NCBI GenBank assembly: GCA_016286385.1
Contig: JAEESO010000002.1
Span: forward strand, 1 to 64,000
Length of the DNA stretch: 64,000 nt
Origin: Bacteroidales bacterium
GTDB lineage: Bacteria; Bacteroidota; Bacteroidia; Bacteroidales; UBA932
Direction: 5' to 3'
The position numbers and the translations under genes were made by a program. Shown in pieces: positions 14,759-24,012 of the stretch. Numbering within the stretch: position 1 is the stretch's first letter; the number at the start of each line of letters is the position of its first letter. The notes below the pieces were generated by a model. It saw only the letters and a program-made list of their open reading frames with translations. It ran no database searches and was not told where the DNA came from.

Positions 14759-17557
14759 CTAGAACAGTGTGGGTTCCCAGTCGTCAAAGTCAACGGCGCC
14801 GGTGTCTGATGCGTCATCAGCCGGGGCTTCGGGGGCCTCAGGGGCCGCAGGAGCAGCCGGGGTGGCGGGAACGTCTTCCGGAGCATTGGGCTGGACCTGG
14901 TCCACGGCTTCATCAGCCACGGCATCATCGGCCATATCATCATCCCCGTCAAAGGGCTCTGCGATGGCTTCTCCGGGGGCTTCCGGCTCATCCTTTTCCA
15001 GCGGCTCCCCAAATTCCACGGCCTTGAGGTCATACGGTGAGCACTTCTTGCCCTTGGCCGCAATGCCCTTCTTGGCAATGAACTCCGCAACGTCCACGGT
15101 TTCAGGCTCCCTGTGAGCGAACTTGCCGCCGAAGGTGAGAACCAGTTGAGGATAGGCGTCAGATGAAATGTCCACCAATTTGGAGCCGCGGGCATCTGAG
15201 ATGAACAGCACGGGGGAGTTGTTACTCTCCGTAAAGCTGAAGCGCTTTACGTAAAATGCTTTGGCGGCATTGTCCCAATAAACCACGGTGTAAACCTTGG
15301 AAGTATCCAGTTTCTCAATGCGGATTACATCTCCCTGGTACTTGTTCACCAAATCATATGTTGTGGTGTAGTAGGAACCATCGGCAAATATAGCCAGTAC
15401 GCGGTCTTCGCCGGAGAACTTGCCAAGGTGGTCTCCGCGGCCGTCCTCATTGAGGCGCTGGATATCGGGGTCATACCATATATCCTTGCCTTCCAGGGTG
15501 GTTACGCCCTTGGACTTAAGCTGGATACGTGCAATGGCGTTCTTGGTCACAAGATTGCCGCGGGAAGCACGTCCCTTGATGGCCAGAGCGGAGAAATCCC
15601 ACTCCAGCTGGGTTTTCTTGAGGCCCTTCTTGGGACGGAGATTGATCTTCACGGTCTCTGCCTCACCGTTATGGTTTACGGTGAACCAGAGGATCTTGGA
15701 TTCAGGTGCGCCGGTTGTTATGTCGTAATCCTTGTCACGGGTGACGGAGGTGATGGCAAAGCGCTTGGCGTAATGGGCCGGTCCCTTGCCGTCACGGTAA
15801 ATAACGTTGTAGATGGTACGCTCATCCCCGCGGTTGAAAACGCCGGCATAAAGGAGGTCCTTTCCAAAGAAAGCCTTGTCCTGCACCTTTGTGACGCGGA
15901 ATTTGCCATCCCGGCCGATAACTATGATCTCTGAGAGATCCGAGCATTCGCACACGTATTCACCCTCGTCCCTCTTAAGGCCGATACCAACGAATCCCTC
16001 CTCCAGGTTTGCATAGAGTTTGGCGTTGTTGGAGACAACCTTAGTGACTGTGATGTTCTCAAGGGAAGAAATCTCAGTGAGACGGGGCCAGGCGGCGCCG
16101 TACTTTTTCTTGAGGTTACGGAACCAGTCGATGGTGAACTCCGTGATATGCTCCAGGTGGTCCTTCACCTGCGCCATTTGATCCTCAATGGCATAAATCT
16201 TCTCGTCCAGGGCCTTGGTGTCAAACTTTGAGATCTTGCGCACGGGCTTTTCAACCAGCTTCAGGATGTCTTCCATCACTATGGGCCGATGCAGAAGGTC
16301 CTGATATTGGAGCATCTGGGACAGGATGTCCTGCAGCTGCTCCTCCCAGCTCATCTGGTTCTGTTCCAGCACCTTGTAGATGCGGTTTTCAAAGAAGATG
16401 CGCTCCAGGGAGCTGTAGTGCCAGTCGTTCTCAAGCTCTCCAAGCTTTACCTCAAGCTCGGCCTTCAAAATATCCCTGGTGTGATAAGTGTCATATTCCA
16501 GAATCTCGTTCACGGTGAGGAATACAGGCTTGTTCTCACGGATGACGCAGGCGTTGGGAGAAATCTTGGTCTCGCACTCCGTGAAGGCGTAGAGGGCATC
16601 TATGGTCTTGTCCGGAGAGACATCGGCCGGAAGATGGATGATAATCTCCACTTTGTCCGTGGTCATATCGTCAATCTTCTTGATGTTGATCTTCTTCTTC
16701 TCCTTGGCCTTGATGATGCTGTCTATGATGCCCTGGGAGGTTTTTCCGTAGGGGATTTCAGTGATGGTGATGGTGCTCTTGTCCACCTTGTTGATGCGGG
16801 CGCGCACCTTCACCATACCTCCGCGCTTTCCCTTGTTGTACTTTGAGCAGTCGGCAATGCCTCCCGTAGGGAAGTCCGGGAGAATCTCAAAGGGCTGTCC
16901 CTTCAAAATTGCAATTGAGGCATCTATGAGTTCATTGAAATTGTGGGGCAGGATCTTGGAACTGAGGCCGGCGGCAATGCCCTCAGTGCCCTGAGCCAGC
17001 AGGAGCGGGAAGCGTACCGGAAGCTCAGTGGGTTCCTGGTTGCGGCCGTCGTAGGAAGTCATCCAGGGGGTTACCTTGGGATCAAAGACAACTTCCTTTG
17101 CAAACTTTGAGAGGCGGGCCTCAATGTAACGGGGTGCTGCATTTGAGTCTCCGGTGAGTATGTTACCCCAGTTACCCTGGCAGTCTATGAGAAGGCCTTT
17201 CTGGCCCAGCGTCACAAGGGCGCCAAGGATGGAGGCGTCTCCGTGAGGATGGTACTGCATGGCCTGGCCCACAATGTTGGCAACCTTTGTGTATCTGCCG
17301 TCATCCATTGTGGCCATAGTGTGCAGAACGCGCCTCTGAACTGGCTTGAAGCCGTCTACGATGTGCGGCACGGCCCTGTCCAGGATGGTATATGAAGCGT
17401 AGTCCAGGTACCATTCCTTGAACATTCCGGAGAGTTTGTACTTGCGGCTGTCTCCGCTGAGGAGGCGGTCGAATTTCCCGGACGCGGCAGCGTCTTCTCC
17501 AAGTTCCTCGTCTTCGTCTTCAGGTGCGTTTTTGATGTCGTCCCAATCGTCTGCCAT
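14759..17557 (-). CDS. parC: DNA topoisomerase IV / gyrase-type subunit A
   Basis: A 932-residue type IIA topoisomerase A subunit, cutting and rejoining DNA through an active-site Tyr. Seen: YASYTILDRAVPHIVDGFKP with QRRVLHTM, the quinolone-region YHPHGDASILGALV, and AAPRYIEARLS with the catalytic Tyr. The C-terminal beta-pinwheel is present but lacks an evident GyrA-box (QRRGGKG), which supports topoisomerase IV rather than gyrase. The ParE partner is not in the window. Residues from about 850 form an acidic, Ala/Pro-rich tail (EAPEAPADDASDTG). The gene ends the leftward run exbB-exbD-tonB-rluB-era-parC, 9 bp after era. Confidence 0.93.
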   Translation of the reverse strand: MADDWDDIKNAPEDEDEELGEDAAASGKFDRLLSGDSRKYKLSGMFKEWYLDYASYTILDRAVPHIVDGFKPVQRRVLHTMATMDDGRYTKVANIVGQAMQYHPHGDASILGALVTLGQKGLLIDCQGNWGNILTGDSNAAPRYIEARLSKFAKEVVFDPKVTPWMTSYDGRNQEPTELPVRFPLLLAQGTEGIAAGLSSKILPHNFNELIDASIAILKGQPFEILPDFPTGGIADCSKYNKGKRGGMVKVRARINKVDKSTITITEIPYGKTSQGIIDSIIKAKEKKKINIKKIDDMTTDKVEIIIHLPADVSPDKTIDALYAFTECETKISPNACVIRENKPVFLTVNEILEYDTYHTRDILKAELEVKLGELENDWHYSSLERIFFENRIYKVLEQNQMSWEEQLQDILSQMLQYQDLLHRPIVMEDILKLVEKPVRKISKFDTKALDEKIYAIEDQMAQVKDHLEHITEFTIDWFRNLKKKYGAAWPRLTEISSLENITVTKVVSNNAKLYANLEEGFVGIGLKRDEGEYVCECSDLSEIIVIGRDGKFRVTKVQDKAFFGKDLLYAGVFNRGDERTIYNVIYRDGKGPAHYAKRFAITSVTRDKDYDITTGAPESKILWFTVNHNGEAETVKINLRPKKGLKKTQLEWDFSALAIKGRASRGNLVTKNAIARIQLKSKGVTTLEGKDIWYDPDIQRLNEDGRGDHLGKFSGEDRVLAIFADGSYYTTTYDLVNKYQGDVIRIEKLDTSKVYTVVYWDNAAKAFYVKRFSFTESNNSPVLFISDARGSKLVDISSDAYPQLVLTFGGKFAHREPETVDVAEFIAKKGIAAKGKKCSPYDLKAVEFGEPLEKDEPEAPGEAIAEPFDGDDDMADDAVADEAVDQVQPNAPEDVPATPAAPAAPEAPEAPADDASDTGAVDFDDWEPTLF

Positions 17558-17566
17558 AGGTTAAGC

Positions 17567-18448
17567 TTAAAATTCATATCCAAACCGGCGGAGTTCCTTG
17601 CGGTCCTCCCTCCAGTCCGGGTCCACTTTTACAAAAGTTGAAAGGAATACCTTCTTCTGGAAGAAGTCCTCCATGTCTATGCGGGCCTCGGTGCCCACTT
17701 TCTTGAGCATGGCGCCTTTCTTCCCTATGATGATGCCCTTCTGGGACTCCCTCATCACATAGATTACGGCGCTTATCTCATAACGTTCCTCGCCCTCGTG
17801 GAAGGACTCTATCTCTACCTGGCAGCTATACGGAATCTCTTCCGAGTAGTTGAGGAAGATCTTCTCACGGATGATCTCCGATGCAAAGAAGCGGAGATTC
17901 TTGTCCGTGAACTGGTCCTTGTCAAACCAGGCGGGAGCTTCCGGAAGCCGTGATGAAACGGCCTCCATAATGCTCTCAAGGTTGAATTTTTCCTGGGCCG
18001 ATGCAGGGATTACCTCCGCCTTGGGAAGCCTTTCCTTCCACCACTGCATGAGCTCCACAACCTTCTCCTGGGTGGAGAGATCAATCTTATTGAGCACAAC
18101 CACCACGGGGCAGTCCACCTTGGAGAGTTTTTCAATGTAGGCGTCGTTTTTATCGGCCTTCTCAACGGTGTCCGTAACGTAGAGGATTATATCGGCATCC
18201 CCTATGGCGGTGTCCACAAAGGAGAGCATGTTTTCCTGAAGCCGATAATTGGGCTTGAGGATGCCGGGGGTGTCACTGTAGACAATCTGAAAGTCTTCTC
18301 CGGAGACGATACCCATGATGCGGTGACGGGTGGTCTGGGCCTTTGCCGTCACAATTGAGAGCTTTTCTCCCACAAGGACGTTCATCAGCGTGGATTTACC
18401 CACGTTGGGATTGCCGATAATATTTACGAATCCTGCCCTGTGTGCCAT
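17567..18448 (-). CDS. era: GTPase Era
   Basis: A 293-residue Era: GTPase domain with G1 GNPNVGKSTL (12-21), G2 TTRHRIMG, G3 SDTPGIL, G4 VLNKIDL, then a C-terminal KH domain with VMRESQKGIIIGKKGAMLKK (the GxxG loop is IIGKKGA). Era checks 16S rRNA 3'-end maturation during 30S assembly. The C-terminus KVDPDWREDRKELRRFGYE is typical. ATG 18448 overlaps the stop of the upstream pseudouridine synthase (TAATG), so two rRNA-maturation genes are translationally coupled; parC follows 9 bp later. Confidence 0.98.
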   Translation of the reverse strand: MAHRAGFVNIIGNPNVGKSTLMNVLVGEKLSIVTAKAQTTRHRIMGIVSGEDFQIVYSDTPGILKPNYRLQENMLSFVDTAIGDADIILYVTDTVEKADKNDAYIEKLSKVDCPVVVVLNKIDLSTQEKVVELMQWWKERLPKAEVIPASAQEKFNLESIMEAVSSRLPEAPAWFDKDQFTDKNLRFFASEIIREKIFLNYSEEIPYSCQVEIESFHEGEERYEISAVIYVMRESQKGIIIGKKGAMLKKVGTEARIDMEDFFQKKVFLSTFVKVDPDWREDRKELRRFGYEF

Positions 18449-19554
18449 TATACGTATGCTCCCATTTTGAGGATGTTCACCTCTCCTTCCGTGAGGTAAC
18501 GCCAGTCGCTCTTCTTGAGGCCTTTCTTGGTGAGGCCGGCAAAGTACACGCGGTCAAGGGCGCGGACTTCGTAGCCCAGGGCCTCGAACATACGGCGTAC
18601 GATCCTGTTCTTTCCGGAGTGGATCTCAATGCCAAGCTGGCGGTGGTCGTGGGCGTCGATGTACTCAAGTTCATCGGCCTTTGTTACGCCGTCACTGAGC
18701 TCTACGCCTTCCAGGAGCTTCTCCTTGTCCTCTTCCTTGAGGGGGGAGTCCAGGACCACCTGGTAGATCTTCTTCTTGTTGTAGGAGGGGTGGGTGAGCT
18801 GCTCCGCCATCTCTCCGTCGTTGGTGAACATGAGGACGCCGGTGGTGTTCTTGTCCAGACGGCCAACGGGGAATACCCTGGTGGGGCAGCCCTTCAGAAG
18901 ATCCATCACGGTTTTCTCCGCGTGAGGGTCACTGGCGGTGGTGACATAGCCCTTGGGCTTGTTCATCACGATATAGACCTTCTCTTCACCCTTGAGGCGC
19001 TGTCCGTTGAAGCGGACGTCGTCCGTGAGGACATTCACCTTGGTGCCAAGTTCCGTCACAACCTCTCCGTTCACGGTTACAACGCCGCTCTGGATCATTG
19101 TATCGGCCTCCCTGCGGGAGCAGACGCCGGAATTGGCGATGAATTTGTTAAGGCGCACCACTTCCTTTATTTCGGTGGGAGCGCTGTCGTTGTCACTGTA
19201 ATGGCCGTTTACCTGAGGCTTACGGCGAAGCATGGCGTCCATGCCTTCCTTGGCGCCGTCCCTCTTCTTGAAGGGCTTGCCATATCCGGAGCCGTTGCGG
19301 GAACTTCCGGGTTTTGAATAGCCGCTGCGGGCCGATGTTCCCCTGCGCTCACCGTAGGAGCTTCTTTCGGGGCGGCCACCTTCACGGCGCTCTCCGTAAG
19401 GGGTACGCTCCGAGTTACGTCCTGCACCACGGCGCTCACCCTGCTGGGGGGCACCGTTTCTTCTTGCGGGACGGTCCCCGTCAGAGAAACTGCGGCTTGT
19501 AGAATAATCTGCTTTTGAAATGCGAGGCCTCTTGCCTCTTTTATTGTCTTCCAT
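18448..19554 (-). CDS. rRNA pseudouridine synthase, RluB/RsuA family
   Basis: A 368-residue protein. The C-terminal two-thirds is an RsuA/RluB/RluE/RluF-family synthase: S4 domain VRLNKFIANSGVCSRREADT, catalytic-Asp motif VFPVGRLDKNTTGVLMFTND, HPSYNKKKIYQVVL and the end IHSGKNRIVRRMFEALGYEV with LDRVYFAGL. It converts a specific uridine of rRNA to pseudouridine; the closest subfamily is RluB, but the site is not provable here. Residues 1 to about 120 are an Arg/Gly/Ser-rich, probably disordered tail with repeats around GERRGAGR, YGERREGG and YGERRGTS, likely RNA-contacting and common in Bacteroidota homologues. Stop overlaps era start. Confidence 0.93.
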   Translation of the reverse strand: MEDNKRGKRPRISKADYSTSRSFSDGDRPARRNGAPQQGERRGAGRNSERTPYGERREGGRPERSSYGERRGTSARSGYSKPGSSRNGSGYGKPFKKRDGAKEGMDAMLRRKPQVNGHYSDNDSAPTEIKEVVRLNKFIANSGVCSRREADTMIQSGVVTVNGEVVTELGTKVNVLTDDVRFNGQRLKGEEKVYIVMNKPKGYVTTASDPHAEKTVMDLLKGCPTRVFPVGRLDKNTTGVLMFTNDGEMAEQLTHPSYNKKKIYQVVLDSPLKEEDKEKLLEGVELSDGVTKADELEYIDAHDHRQLGIEIHSGKNRIVRRMFEALGYEVRALDRVYFAGLTKKGLKKSDWRYLTEGEVNILKMGAYV

Positions 19555-19580
19555 AATACACTACTTTACGACTCACGTCG

Positions 19581-20372
19581 TTACTTAAGTTTGAAAATAT
19601 ATGTGATGGTGCCGGTCTGGAGGGCCGGAGCATCAGCTTTCATGTTAAAATGAGCCTTCATGGCGGCATTACGCGCCGCGTTCCAAAGCTCCTTGTTTGT
19701 TACGGTGGTGCCTTCCGCGCCGGGGATGGCTTCCGTTACGTTTCCGTACTGGTCCACCTTGATCTGGACAACCACAATTCCTTCGGCCTGGATGCCGTAG
19801 GAGGGTTTTGGCAGAGATCCAACCACTGAGCGTCCCTGAAGGTGGGCGTTGGCCGATCCTTCTACCTTTCCTTCCTTGGTGTTGCCGTCAGGCTGGCCGG
19901 CCTTGAAGCCTTCGGAGGCCTCTGAGGCGCTGTGTGGCGTAGTTGCGTTGTTGTCCTTCTTGCCCATTCCTGGGAACGTGGCCCTGGGATCCAGTTTGGG
20001 CTCTTCCTCCTGCTTTGGAGTGGGAACCTCCACGTCTCCAACGGGATCCGGCTTTGTGGCCGGCGTTACGTTTGGAACGGGATTCACGTGTGGTGATTCC
20101 GCTTTCTGGACCAGTTCCACTTCCTTTTGAAGGTCCACTTCCTCGGCCTGGGGCTGCCTGCCAACGCGTGTCTGGACGGGCTTTACCATCTCTTCCTCTT
20201 CCTCGAACTCTATCACAAGGGAGGTGCGCTCCGGCGGCGGGGGATCAAGGTATGTGAGGCCGCTTGTAAGGCAAAGCACCAGCGCGGCGGCATGCACGCC
20301 CAGCGTAACCAGGATGCCGGTCACGTTGGCGTTTTTCTCGCTCTTTTTCTGTGTGCGCTGGTATGGCTGCAT
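19581..20372 (-). CDS. tonB: Energy transducer TonB
   Basis: A 263-residue TonB-like protein. One N-terminal membrane helix (about residues 18-40, VTGILVTLGVHAAALVLCLT), a Pro/Glu-rich periplasmic spacer including PPPPERTSLVIEFEEEEE, and a TonB C-terminal domain near 195-263 (YGIQAEGIVVVQIKVDQYGN, ending GTITYIFKLK). It transmits proton-motive force from ExbB/ExbD to outer-membrane TonB-dependent transporters. It is the third gene after exbB and exbD (4 bp from exbD). The spacer ends shortly before an NAHLQGRSVVGSLPKPSYG stretch typical of Bacteroidota TonB. Confidence 0.9.
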   Translation of the reverse strand: MQPYQRTQKKSEKNANVTGILVTLGVHAAALVLCLTSGLTYLDPPPPERTSLVIEFEEEEEMVKPVQTRVGRQPQAEEVDLQKEVELVQKAESPHVNPVPNVTPATKPDPVGDVEVPTPKQEEEPKLDPRATFPGMGKKDNNATTPHSASEASEGFKAGQPDGNTKEGKVEGSANAHLQGRSVVGSLPKPSYGIQAEGIVVVQIKVDQYGNVTEAIPGAEGTTVTNKELWNAARNAAMKAHFNMKADAPALQTGTITYIFKLK

Positions 20373-20376
20373 AGTG

Positions 20377-20787
20377 CTATTCCGGTTGCGTTGCCAGGAT
20401 TACCTTGTAGTGGTTCCTCTTTGCTATATTCATCACCTGGACTACCTCTCCAACGGGGACTGTCTGGTCACTGTAGATGGAGAAGGTAGGGTCTTCCTCT
20501 GCGGAAAGAAGGCCGATAAGCTCATCCTCCACATCCTGGAAAAGCGTAGGCTCCTGGTCTCCGTTGATGTGGTAGGTATAGGTGTCGTCTCCCCAGTCCT
20601 TGATGCTCACGCTCACCGTTGCCTTTGCGTTCACCTGTCCGGTTGATTTAGGGAGGAGAAGCTTGAGGGCGTTGGGATTGATGAGCGTAGAGGTCACAAG
20701 GAAGAAGATAAGAAGCAGGAACACGATATCAGTCATACTGGATACCGAGAACTGCGCGTCTACCTTTGTGTTTCTCTTCAGTGCCAT
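20377..20787 (-). CDS. exbD: Biopolymer transport protein ExbD/TolR
   Basis: A 136-residue ExbD. One membrane helix (about 15-35) following FSVSSMTDIVFLLLIFFLV, where the Asp in MTDIVFLLL is the proton-carrying residue of the family, then a periplasmic domain (ALKLLLPKSTGQ, PVGEVVQVMNIAKRNHYKVI). It assembles in the pore of an ExbB pentamer. The start overlaps the exbB stop by one base and tonB follows after 4 bp, so exbB-exbD-tonB is a complete energising unit. Confidence 0.95.
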   Translation of the reverse strand: MALKRNTKVDAQFSVSSMTDIVFLLLIFFLVTSTLINPNALKLLLPKSTGQVNAKATVSVSIKDWGDDTYTYHINGDQEPTLFQDVEDELIGLLSAEEDPTFSIYSDQTVPVGEVVQVMNIAKRNHYKVILATQPE

Positions 20788-21518
20788 TACTTCTCAGATG
20801 CTGAGGGTTCGTTGATCACGATGTCTATGAACTCCATGGTGGAGCTTTCCATCTGGTACACAAGGTCACTTACCTTTCCGGTGAGCCAGTTGTAGCCGAA
20901 GTATGCGATGATACCCACAATAAGGCCGCCCACGGTAGTGAGCATTGCGGTGTAGATACCGCCGCTGAGGAGGGTGATGTCAATGTTGTTTCCGGCCTTT
21001 GACATATTGAAGAAGGCCTGGACCATACCCATAACGGTGCCAAGGAAACCTATCATAGGGGCGCCGCCGGCTATTGTAGCAAGGAGGGGAAGGCCCTTCT
21101 CAAGGCGAGCAACCTCTACGTTGCCGATATTCTCGATGGCGCTCTGGATATCGGCCATGGGCCTGCCCATACGGTTGATGCCGGTCTCCACCATACGTGC
21201 CACGGGGTTGTCATATTTACGGCAGAGGGTAACGGCGCTCTTGGTTTTGCCGTCTGTGATATAATCCCTGATGTCCTTCATGAAGTGGGGATCAATCTTA
21301 GATGCATTTTTGATGACCCACCATTTACGGCCTATAAGATAGATGGCAAGGATACTGAGGGCAAGGAGGACCCACATGAGGGGACCGCCCATTGTGAACA
21401 TTGAGAAAAGGCTCTCTGACATCTGCTGGGGCTCTGCGGCCACAGGAGCATCTGCTGCCTGATTGATGGCATCTGCAAGGGCCTCCAGGGTGTCTGCTTG
21501 AAGAAGATGGAATAGCAT
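20787..21518 (-). CDS. exbB: MotA/TolQ/ExbB proton-channel protein
   Basis: A 243-residue ExbB/TolQ with three membrane helices: about 48-66 (GGPLMWVLLALSILAIYLIG), about 150-170 (LLATIAGGAPMIGFLGTVMG) and about 190-212 (GGIYTAMLTTVGGLIVGIIA). The APMIGFLGTVMGM and LLTTVGGLIVGI motifs are the channel signature. It forms the proton-driven stator with ExbD. The N-terminus before the first helix is amphipathic with no clear signal peptide. It is the first gene of the leftward unit, with a -7 element and a leader of about 30 nt. Confidence 0.95.
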   Translation of the reverse strand: MLFHLLQADTLEALADAINQAADAPVAAEPQQMSESLFSMFTMGGPLMWVLLALSILAIYLIGRKWWVIKNASKIDPHFMKDIRDYITDGKTKSAVTLCRKYDNPVARMVETGINRMGRPMADIQSAIENIGNVEVARLEKGLPLLATIAGGAPMIGFLGTVMGMVQAFFNMSKAGNNIDITLLSGGIYTAMLTTVGGLIVGIIAYFGYNWLTGKVSDLVYQMESSTMEFIDIVINEPSASEK

Positions 21519-21555
21519 ATCTTAGTACTTTGTTATATATTCTTTTATTAACCTG

Positions 21556-21563
21556 CAAAGATA
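21556..21563 (-). promoter_or_regulatory. -7 element of exbB-exbD-tonB
   Basis: TATCTTTG on the minus strand, 37 nt before the exbB ATG at 21518. Confidence 0.65.
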
Positions 21564-21593
21564 CTAAAAATTCCGTTCAGGCGCAACAGGAGT

Positions 21594-22835
21594 TTATTTC
21601 TTGATAAGCCGTCCGATTCCCCAGCACAGGGCGGCAACCGCCATACCGTTGATGGAGGCGAATCCCCAGTGGACGAGGTTGGCCACCACGGCGCCGCACA
21701 CAACGCCTGCTATAGCGCTCCAGTCCACCTGCTTTTCCGGGACTTCCTTTCCGCGATTTGCGAAATAGTGGAGGATGAGGATGATGCCAACCGGCGGCAG
21801 GGTGCAGTTAAGAACGTTGAGCCAGCCGCAGAAGTTCCAGTAAAGCCATACGGCGGCAACAGTGCCGATGATACCGGAGATGATGACCATGGTCTTCTTG
21901 CTGAGGCCGAAGATATTGGAAAGGCCAAGACCTGCGGTGTAAAGCGCGTTGTCATTGGTGGTCCAGATGTTGAGACCAAGAACCAGCACGGCGAGGTAGA
22001 AGAGGTTGAGGTTGAGCATCACCTCAAAGATGTCATTTCCGCCCACGTATATGCTTGAGACGGCACCAAAGAGGAACATGAGGCTGTTTCCAAGGAAGAA
22101 TGCGATCACGGTGATTATGAGTCCCACCTTTCCGCTCTTTGCAAAGCGGGTGAAGTTTGGTGTTGCCGTGCCTCCGGACACGAAGCTACCCACAACCAGT
22201 CCGGCTCCGGCTATGATTCCAAGGTCCTTTGAGCCCTTTGCGAACTGCTCCACAAGGCCTGCGTCTCCGTGCCGGATAGCCAGGATCATTGCCACTGTAC
22301 CAAGGATGGCCACTGCAGGAACGGCAATGTAACTCACTATGGTAAGGCTCTTGATGCCGAAATATGCACTTGCGGTCATGAGGATACCGGCAATGGCAAC
22401 CAGGAGGTATCCCTGCCAGGGCATGCTGTCGGGGGTGACCTCAAGGCCCAGGAGTTCCTTAGCTACGGGAATTGCAAACATCGCAAGGCCCACGCCGAAC
22501 CACCCGGTCTGGGTGAAACTGATCATGGCGCTTGGAAGCCAGCTGCCCTTTGTGCCGAAGCTCCTTCTGGAGAGCATATCCAGCGATAGGCCGCTCTCTG
22601 CGCCAATCCAGCCAAGGGCGCCGGTATAGGCCGCAAGGATAAGGCCGCCAAGGAGGAGGGCCCAGATGAAGTCCCACCAGTCAAGGCCTGCGGCCAGCTG
22701 CTGTCCAACCCACATGCTGGCGCTGAAGAAAGTGAAGCCCAGCATTACCATAAACATACTCAGGTTGCTCTTGCGACCCTGTTTGTCCACCGGCTTGTTA
22801 GTGTAGTCGATGTCTGCTCCTGTTTTCTTATTCAT
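21594..22835 (-). CDS. NCS1-family cytosine/purine permease (CodB-like)
   Basis: A 413-residue inner-membrane transporter with about 12 hydrophobic segments. Family-like features: an N-terminal MLGFTFFSASMWVGQQLAAG loop-helix, WIGAESGLSLDMLSRRSFG after helix 2, and VLGLNIWTTNDNALYTAG, which resembles the substrate region of cytosine permease CodB. NCS1 carriers import nucleobases such as cytosine, usually with H+ or Na+. Start is placed at ATG 22835 (MNKKTGAD), overlapping the upstream gene by 8 nt; a longer start at 22862 is open. Pairing with a phosphoribosyltransferase-like gene suggests uptake and salvage of a base, though the exact base is inference. Confidence 0.87.
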   Translation of the reverse strand: MNKKTGADIDYTNKPVDKQGRKSNLSMFMVMLGFTFFSASMWVGQQLAAGLDWWDFIWALLLGGLILAAYTGALGWIGAESGLSLDMLSRRSFGTKGSWLPSAMISFTQTGWFGVGLAMFAIPVAKELLGLEVTPDSMPWQGYLLVAIAGILMTASAYFGIKSLTIVSYIAVPAVAILGTVAMILAIRHGDAGLVEQFAKGSKDLGIIAGAGLVVGSFVSGGTATPNFTRFAKSGKVGLIITVIAFFLGNSLMFLFGAVSSIYVGGNDIFEVMLNLNLFYLAVLVLGLNIWTTNDNALYTAGLGLSNIFGLSKKTMVIISGIIGTVAAVWLYWNFCGWLNVLNCTLPPVGIILILHYFANRGKEVPEKQVDWSAIAGVVCGAVVANLVHWGFASINGMAVAALCWGIGRLIKK

Positions 22836-23919
22836 ATTGCTGTAGTATTGTGTTGATTGCATTTATGCGCTGCCCGGCAATTGTCTCAAGGGACAGGGCG
22901 GCGGCGTTCTCAAGGAGGGCCTTTTCATCGGCCCAAAGCTGCTCCAGAGAGCTGTCTTTGAGGTCCTTGAAATGGTTCAGCTCAAGCCACGCCTTGAAGC
23001 TAAGCGGGGCGTCGTAGCCCAGTTTTTCTCCAACCAGGGCGGCGGGATTAATTAAATCGGCCCTTCCCCAGATGCCTTCCCAGTATTCCAGGGCCTCCCG
23101 GAAGTGGACGGGAATCTCATATCGGCGCGCTCCTCCGTCGTAGATTATGCACTTTTCAAGGATGGAGTAGGGGTGGTCCAGGACAAATCTTCTGAACTCC
23201 GGGGCAACGGCTCCGCCTTTCCATCCAAAGTCTATGTCGGGGACGTTGATGCCGGTTGCTCCAGGGCTGGTATACACCGTGAAGATGCCCTCGTAGAAGA
23301 AGCATTCAAAGCCCTCGAATTCCGGGAAAATCTTCCGGATTTCCTCCCTTTTGGCTTCCATGAGCTCTATGGCCCGGGTGCCTCCGATTGTGAAAAAGAC
23401 AATCTTCCGGATGCTTCCGCCGCGGCGCCTGAAACGGTCTACAACCTGGTCCAGGCACAGTTTCAGGGTGTCTCCGGTGGCAATTATGTCTCCAATCACA
23501 AGGGTGCAGTCCTTCTTTACGCGGAGTTTCTCGTATTTGATTTCAAGACCGGTAATGATATGGTCTTCAATGATCCTTTCGCAGGAGAGGAAGTGGATGT
23601 CCCTCACCCTTATGCCGCAGCGGTAGCAGGCTTCCTCAATGGGGTAGTTGAGGCCGCCTCTGAGGATTGTGAGTATATCTACATCATCGCCGCCCTGGCC
23701 TTGTTGAAACAAATGGCGGAGGGCGGCGACGGTGGCGGGAAGCATTGACAGGTAGGAATCGTAGCCAACGACTTCAGGGAAGGCCATCAGCCTTCGGGTC
23801 CCGTCACTGCTTAGAATGAAATACCTGTTTGAAAGCTGCCTTGAGTGCAGCTGATATATACTTGTACCATCCTGCAAGCCTGCATATCGGAGGCTCGCAT
23901 CCTGTAAGTATTTGGACAT
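22828..23919 (-). CDS. Phosphoribosyltransferase-like protein with C-terminal extension
   Basis: A 363-residue protein. Residues about 75-215 fit a type I PRTase fold: DVDILTILRGGLNYPIEEAC, a flexible-loop region, and the PRPP-binding signature LVIGDIIATGDTL (Asp-x-x-Ala-Thr-Gly-x-Thr), then KIVFFTIGGTRAIELM. Such enzymes join PRPP to a base. The remaining C-terminal 150 residues are not recognised and no close named family fits, so the substrate is not assigned. It overlaps the NCS1 permease gene by 8 nt as one transport/salvage operon. The 5' leader consists of a terminator-shaped hairpin ending right at the ATG. Confidence 0.7.
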   Translation of the reverse strand: MSKYLQDASLRYAGLQDGTSIYQLHSRQLSNRYFILSSDGTRRLMAFPEVVGYDSYLSMLPATVAALRHLFQQGQGGDDVDILTILRGGLNYPIEEACYRCGIRVRDIHFLSCERIIEDHIITGLEIKYEKLRVKKDCTLVIGDIIATGDTLKLCLDQVVDRFRRRGGSIRKIVFFTIGGTRAIELMEAKREEIRKIFPEFEGFECFFYEGIFTVYTSPGATGINVPDIDFGWKGGAVAPEFRRFVLDHPYSILEKCIIYDGGARRYEIPVHFREALEYWEGIWGRADLINPAALVGEKLGYDAPLSFKAWLELNHFKDLKDSSLEQLWADEKALLENAAALSLETIAGQRINAINTILQQYE

Positions 23920-23949
23920 AAAAAATCCCGATTAAGAGCTAACCGGGAT
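23920..23949 (-). promoter_or_regulatory. Terminator-shaped leader hairpin before the PRTase-like gene
   Basis: Read on the minus strand, ATCCCGGTT pairs with AATCGGGAT (one G-U pair) to give a 9-bp stem with loop AGCTCTT at 23949-23925, followed by a run of six T reaching the ATG at 23919. The hairpin begins directly after the TATATTTG promoter element, so it makes up essentially the whole 5' leader. This is the shape of an intrinsic terminator placed to block its own gene unless anti-terminated. Confidence 0.7.
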
Positions 23950-23950
23950 A

Positions 23951-23958
23951 CAAATATA
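23951..23958 (-). promoter_or_regulatory. -7 element of the PRTase-permease operon
   Basis: TATATTTG on the minus strand. The transcript should start about 5-7 nt downstream, at or inside the 5' arm of the leader hairpin. Confidence 0.65.
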
Positions 23959-24012
23959 CGTAAATAATTGGAAAGTAACAAGAAGATTCTGTGCGCAATG
24001 ACCGCAATCAGT

